Source: Thysanoteuthis rhombus (lineage: Eukaryota; Mollusca; Cephalopoda; Oegopsida; Thysanoteuthidae). Taken from it: 64,000 nt of DNA. Location: positions 44,590,392 to 44,654,391 of the forward strand of contig OY735233.1 of NCBI GenBank assembly GCA_963457665.1, written 5' to 3'. Positions 58,621-64,000 of this stretch are shown here, one piece after another (the first letter of the stretch is position 1; the number at the start of each line of letters is the position of its first letter). Position numbers and translations under genes: made by a program. The notes beneath the pieces are model-generated. The model was given only the letters and a program-made list of their open reading frames with translations, was not told where the DNA came from and searched no databases.

Positions 58621-59106
58621 TTCTTTTGTAGCCAATAGTCTACCCTTTCAACAAATCTCATTGAAATTTATTGAGAACTTTTGGAAATATCATGTGGATA
58701 GATACGAACGTATGCATAAATGAATGAAACAAAAAAAAAGATTGAAAAATATCCCTCAATTAAATGGATCTGCCCCCAAAAATAACCAACTCTTAATTTC
58801 CCATTGTCTGACTGTTGACAAAAGTTGTAGAGTACTTTTGGAGATATCTTGTTGACAGACAGACAGTTGAAAAGACAGAAAGATTGAAAGATGGAAAGAT
58901 AGACACAACCAAATATATAAACCTCTCCTAACTTTGTTGGCAAAGATACAAATAGATCAAGCAAGTTATGAGATATCATTCCAATACGAATCCTCTTGTG
59001 ATAAAACCATTAAAAAGGTGAAATTTGGAGCAAAGTGCCTTTATGAAAACGTTGGTTCTGAGTATTCCTTGGATTAACTGTAACACAATATCTCTAAATA
59101 TTCTCA

Positions 59107-59490
59107 ATGAATGGTGGGCCAAGGACGAAATCGATAGAATATTTGGGTGGATGCGGGGATTTATTTTTTGAGTGTTTGTGTGTGTGCATGTGTGTCTGCG
59201 GCTGCTCCTGGTCCCATTTTTGGAACTGTGAGCTTGGAAATTTGCCTGAGTACACCATTAGACACCATCTATATACATTTTTTTTTTTTTTTTACTGCAT
59301 TTTTGGGTCTCCATGATCATTTTGGACCAACAATGCCCAAATCTTTTATCTTGTAAATCAAGTATCTTTAAATCATTGTAGATAAAAGATATGATTTTTC
59401 AAGATGATTTTTGATAGAAAATCTATATTTCAAGACAATTAGTTCTGGTACACATGTGGGCTATGGTAATTCATTGATACAGGATAAAAT
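59107..59490 (+). mobile_element. M1 family copy, short
   Basis: TGGTGGGCCAAGGACG, a (GT)n tract, TTTTGGACCAACAATGCCCA, two minisatellite-like units and ACACATGTGGGCTATGGTAA. Confidence 0.75.
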
Positions 59491-59717
59491 ATTATATAGT
59501 ATCTCTGTATATATATATATATATACACACACACATACAAAAGAACATGGTTTATATATAAACAGAAAGAGAGAGAGAGAGAGGGGAAGGAGAGGAGAGA
59601 GAGGGTTGAAAAAGCTGTTATCAATTCTCATGGGTTTGCAGCAGAACTTTAATGTCTAAGATTATTTTTATTCAAATAACCATTAACTTTCATTTATATA
59701 CGCCTAAACATTCAACA

Positions 59718-60105
59718 GGGATAGGTCTGATTAGTCACTTTATAGAAACCGTCACAAGACCAACATCTTTTTGCAGCAAGCTGTGTTGGAGGTGATCAAT
59801 TAAAAGATTGATCAATAAATAGGTTACTTCTTTTGTCTTTTGTTGGGCAGTGTTCACTAAGAAAGTTTGAAGTTTCGGAAAATAAACACAATTGCTGCTA
59901 GACCCAAACTGAAGAATCAAATTAGCATAAACTTAGATTGCAAATTGAACCCGCCACTAGAATACCTATTTAAGGGGAGGGGGGTTCAAAAGACAAAAAA
60001 TACATTTTGTCAGGGATTACTCCCGAATGTGCGATACATAGCCAGACAGCCAGATCAACTTAAAAACTGAAGAAACTTATGTTGACAGTTTTGGTTGACG
60101 ATTTC
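59718..60105 (+). mobile_element. R2 family copy 3
   Basis: GGGATAGGTCTGATTAGTCA, CAAGCTGTGTTGGAGGTGAT, TTGTCTTTTGTTGGGCAGTG, ACCCGCCACTAGAATACCTA and GACAGTTTTGGTTGACGATT in family order. Confidence 0.75.
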
Positions 60106-60490
60106 TAATAAATCAAAGTTTTCCTCAAGGCTTAAATTCTCAGACAGATGTTCGAATAGTAATTCGTATAATTCATAAAATTGGGTTGAGTTAAAAAGAA
60201 AAAGTTTTTTGCAGGTAAGCAAAGCTCTTGTTTTTGTTTTTTTAAATTTATTTTTACAAATGGTTTAATTTTTTGAATTCTCTCACAGATCACATCACAA
60301 CTTTATTCTTTCTGTGGAGTAGTTGCAGGAGAATATGATGGGGTAACTGATGGTGATCTTGAAAGAGGACTTTCTAGACTGCTTTGATGGATGATGAGAT
60401 AAGTATGTGGGGTCCCAGGGGGTTAAAGGACCATTAAAAAAAGTATGCTACTTTTTTTAGATGATTAGATATTTTTGGACAGACCCCATA

Positions 60491-60775
<285 letters not shown>

Positions 60776-60811
60776 GTGTGTGTGAGTATGTGAGTTCACC
60801 AAACCTAAATA

Positions 60812-61331
60812 CAGTGAATCCTCGATCAAAGAAACCTCGATATAACAAATTCAAGCTTTGATGAACACATGGATACATCTAAACTGACTTCGGATTTACT
60901 GAATTAAATTTGATAAATTAAGTGAACATATGGACCATTACAAACTTAGCAGTTGCCTAGTTTTGTAGTCAAGCCTTTTTTTAGCCTTTAAATAGATCAA
61001 ACTGTAGTATCTGTTCTTCTCACGTCAATGGAGCCTGGCACAATCTTCCTATTTTCAGTTTTAAATGTCATTATGGTTGTATTTTAATTATTTCTTTCTT
61101 GAATTTTAATTTGATTGGAATATTTATGTGAGGTAAGGTCAAAATTAAAATGAGAGGTAATCAAACGGCCTTTGGTTTTACCAAACAATGTTCATTAAAT
61201 ACGGTAAACTACGAAACTTACTTTTTATCTACTGAACAAAGGACAACCATCAAATATAACAAACTTTCCGCTTTAACAACAACCCCATCTCCCTAATTAG
61301 TTTGTTATAATGGAGGTTTAGTGAAACACTA
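60812..61331. mobile_element. pogo/mariner-like non-autonomous element
   Basis: The left end CAGTGAATCCTCGATCAAAG, then AAACCTCGATATAACAAA, is inverted at the right end as TTTGTTATAATGGAGGTTTA and GTGAAACACTA. It is flanked by TA at 60810-60811 and by TA just after the right end. About 520 bp, no open frame. Confidence 0.65.
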
Positions 61332-61339
61332 TTAGAAAT

Positions 61340-61712
61340 CAAATACTGTCTCCAAAACTGTCAACACAGGTTTCTCCAGTTTCAAGTTGGTCTGGCTGAC
61401 TGGCTGCAACAATAGAGCTTGGGGACTGAAAATTTCAACAATTACTCCTTATTATGTCTTGAAGGAGCAATTTTTTTTTACCCCCCAAGGTTTTCAGTAT
61501 GTGGGGGGGGGGATTTTCAACTCAAGTGTTTGCTAGATTGAGCCCTCAGTTACTGTCCTGTGGTTTTCACATTTGTTTCTTGAAGATTCGTTCTTTTTTC
61601 CAGTGATCACTGCCCAACAAAAGGTGAGTGAAATAACTTATTCATTGATTACCCCTTTTTTCAAATTTTTCACAGTCGTGTGACGGTTTCTACTGAGTGA
61701 TTAACCAGACCT
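61340..61712 (-). mobile_element. R2 family copy 4
   Basis: Reads as the reverse of copies 3 and 5: CTGTCAACACAGGTTTCTCC, GGTTTTCAGTATGTGGGGG, TGATCACTGCCCAACAAAAG, TACTGAGTGATTAACCAGAC. Confidence 0.75.
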
Positions 61713-62324
61713 GTTTATTTATTTAATCTCATGGTAATTGACAAACACAATTGAATGAAAAAAAAAAAAGCCGAATCAAAACACGTTTAACGGTGACTGG
61801 TCAAGCATACGATCATAGCTGAGAGTGAAGTAATAGTCACAATCCCTGCACAGTAATTTGAGCCAACAATTCTAGGTTTCAGATTAATGAAAGCAACAAC
61901 CATGATTACTCGTCCCAGCCAGAAGCAAGGAGGCCAATATAATAGACACTCTATTAAATTTAACGTAATGAAAGCTATCAGTTTCTGAAACTAACCGAGG
62001 GTGATAAATGCTTTTTTCATTCAGCATTGACACATAACTTCCTGCGTATTGAAAAGCATTCCCCTCGTTACTTTTTCTGAACAAACCCTCCCAGGCAATT
62101 TATTACCTGCCTATGGCAAATTAATTTCCCTTAAAGCCGGGATCAAGGCTTTTGTGAATAAATCTGAAAAGGTCTTTTTTTTTTATTATCAAAACTATTA
62201 GTGGGACCACTGGAAAATCCCACGGTAGTTTTACGAACTATAAGATGTAAAATATGCAGATGGAAACGGTTATTGTATCAAAGAGCATGAAATATTATAT
62301 TTCTTACCAAACGAGATCAGGTCC

Positions 62325-62770
62325 GGTTATTCACATGATCAAATCTGTCATGTGACCAATGTCTTTTGGCAGCATGCTGTGTTGGAGGTGAACAATTAAA
62401 ATTTGAGAAAAGGGGTGATCAATGAACAAGTTACTTCTCTCGTCCTTTGTTGGACACTAAAAAGTCTTGATTTTCTGAGAAACAAGCATGAATGCAGCCG
62501 GACTCAAACCAGGGATCAATTTAGCATAAACTTATATTGTAAACCTCCAATCACTAAAAACCTATTTGGGGGAGAAATTTGAAAAAAAACACAAAAATGT
62601 CCTCTCCAGGCATAAGGAGGAAACTTTCATCCCTCTAGCTCTATTGGAGTGGCCTGTATGTATCATACATACATTCATACCTACATAGCCAGCCAGCCAG
62701 TCTAACATAATACACAGAAGAAACCTATGCAGACAGTTTTTGTGACAGTTTTGCTTGACAGTTTGAAATG
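62325..62770 (+). mobile_element. R2 family copy 5
   Basis: GGTCCGGTTATTCACATGAT, GCAGCATGCTGTGTTGGAGG, CAGGGATCAATTTAGCATAA and ATAGCCAGCCAGCCAGTC; ends near GCTTGACAGTTTGAAATG. Confidence 0.75.
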
Positions 62771-63340
62771 AGAAAAACCAGCCGTATAAATATATAGACA
62801 ATTATTTTGATTTATTCATTTTTATTTTTTGATGATAGATTTTCGTTCTGTATAACTTGGTAGATAAGGTGACCCTCAGATAAGACAAGACCCCAATTTC
62901 AGTCTGAATTTCATGGTTTTAGTCACTGTTTTTGCTTCTGGCGTATAAGACGGTCTCACTTTGGAGAGTATTTTTTGGATGCATCAAATGTCCCGGCAAA
63001 ATATGAACAATAATTTTATCTAATTTTTTTTATGAATCTTTTTTTTCATTCATGGAATGTAGAAGTTATGGACAGAGAAAGAAAGAATATTCATTATTCC
63101 TATAGATAGATGCTTTTCTCTAATCTGAGATGCATGATCTTACCGACAACTTATATCAAGTGGTTTAAAGCCTCTCAAAGTTATAGTAAGTAATGTTCCA
63201 ACTTCAGGAAAAATCTCTCTTTATCTTCATAAGGAAAAGGGTGTTGTTTATAATTTGTAGATAATAAATAAATTTTCATCAGTCAGTATATTCATTGTTC
63301 CAAGAAAAACTTTTTGTCAGATTCCAAAACTGAAGTTGCC
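62771..63340. other. no gene recognised
   Basis: AT-rich, unique-looking DNA without exons or recognised repeats. Confidence 0.6.
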
Positions 63341-63344
63341 ATTA

Positions 63345-63990
63345 TTTTTTTTTCACAATATCAAGAACAAGAAGAACAATCCTCTCTAAAATTAGGGATT
63401 TGAATCAACATGTAAAATTAACCTTCCCCTACCATGATTTAAACTCAGAACCAACCAATTTCCCAGAGACTGTCTTGCTGACTGAGCTAAATTGACCAGT
63501 CTTAGATATTGGTGAAAATTTATCATACAGATATGCACAAGTTAATAGATGTATACATTTATACAGAAAAAATATATATTTCTAATTCTTTATTTATTAT
63601 ATGTTTTTTAATAGTTTCTATGATGTCACAATGGGCAGGCCATGTTGCAAGAATGAAAGACAACTGATGGACATCACGTCTCACAACATGGATCCCCAGA
63701 GATCACATAAGAAACCGAGGCTGATAAATCACAAGATGAAGAGATGAACTTGACAGATTCAGCAAATACTGGCTCCGCAATGCCCATGATAGGGAATTGT
63801 GGCGAATCCTGGGAAAGGTCTATATCCAACGATGGAAGTTAAAAGACAGATAATGATGATGATGATGATGATTTATCATATACACCGAACAAAAGTTGTA
63901 GTAATCATCTTCAGTCGGACTGGGAGTTGGAGTATAACTTGATGACCCAGTGGCAGCAGCCAGGCTTGTCCTTTATTTTTCTTTAACTCT
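63345..63990 (-). mobile_element. SINE-like repeat, copy 2, interrupted by LINE copy 3
   Basis: The blocks of 44560-44937 recur in order: AGAACAATCCTC, CCCCTACCATGATT, CTGACTGAGCTAAATTGACC, then after the LINE GAACAAAAGTTGTAGTAATC and GACTGGGAGTTGGAG. It runs into TTTAACTCTCAGATTCATA, the start of another foldback copy at the window edge. Confidence 0.65.
63605..63872 (+). mobile_element. LINE 3' end, copy 3, nested
   Basis: CAATGGGCAGGCCATGTTGC, then ACTGGCTCCGCAATGCCCAT, GAGAATTGTGG-like sequence and a (GAT)n tail. It interrupts the SINE-like repeat at TTTAT(T/C)ATAT, which appears on both sides as a probable worn target duplication. Confidence 0.75.
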
Positions 63991-64000
63991 CAGATTCATA

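Overview
This is animal nuclear DNA: AT-rich, with short phase-consistent GT-AG exons separated by introns of a few hundred to several thousand bases, many microsatellites and dense mobile-element debris. It looks lophotrochozoan and most likely molluscan (possibly cephalopod or gastropod). That rests on the tRNA-derived SINEs, the Penelope-like element with hammerhead ribozymes, long (TA)n tracts and a recurring AAGGGAGRTAA motif. The species call is inference.

Two protein genes are recognisable and they converge tail to tail. On the + strand, about 1.8-23.0 kb, lie the last 20 coding exons of CNOT1, the scaffold of the CCR4-NOT deadenylase complex. They join to 2,850 bases without a frame break and encode 949 C-terminal residues: the end of the CNOT9-binding region, the connector domain and the whole NOT1 C-terminal domain. 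The 5' part of the gene is outside the window. On the - strand, 40.2 to 27.7 kb, lies a complete seven-exon gene for a mitochondrial amidoxime-reducing component (MTARC/MOSC-domain) protein of 332 residues, with a membrane anchor and the expected molybdenum-ligand cysteine. The 4.7 kb between the two stop codons holds both 3' ends.

From 40.2 kb to the end I see no cellular gene. The DNA is layered mobile-element remains: a 5'-truncated Penelope-like element nested in a hAT-like element, a second 172-bp ribozyme-bearing Penelope derivative with a perfect 12-bp target duplication, three 3' ends of one LINE, and a hAT-like and a pogo/Tigger-like non-autonomous element. There are also several tRNA-derived SINE heads, foldback elements sharing one terminal repeat, and two multi-copy families unnamed here (one with an internal minisatellite, one with six copies between 52 and 63 kb).

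The observations most worth a second look are the two ribozyme-bearing Penelope derivatives, one of which has a half that starts at the predicted ribozyme cleavage position; an 18-codon frame-preserving candidate cassette exon in CNOT1; a candidate alternative CNOT1 last exon; and a segment duplicated on either side of MTARC exon 3.
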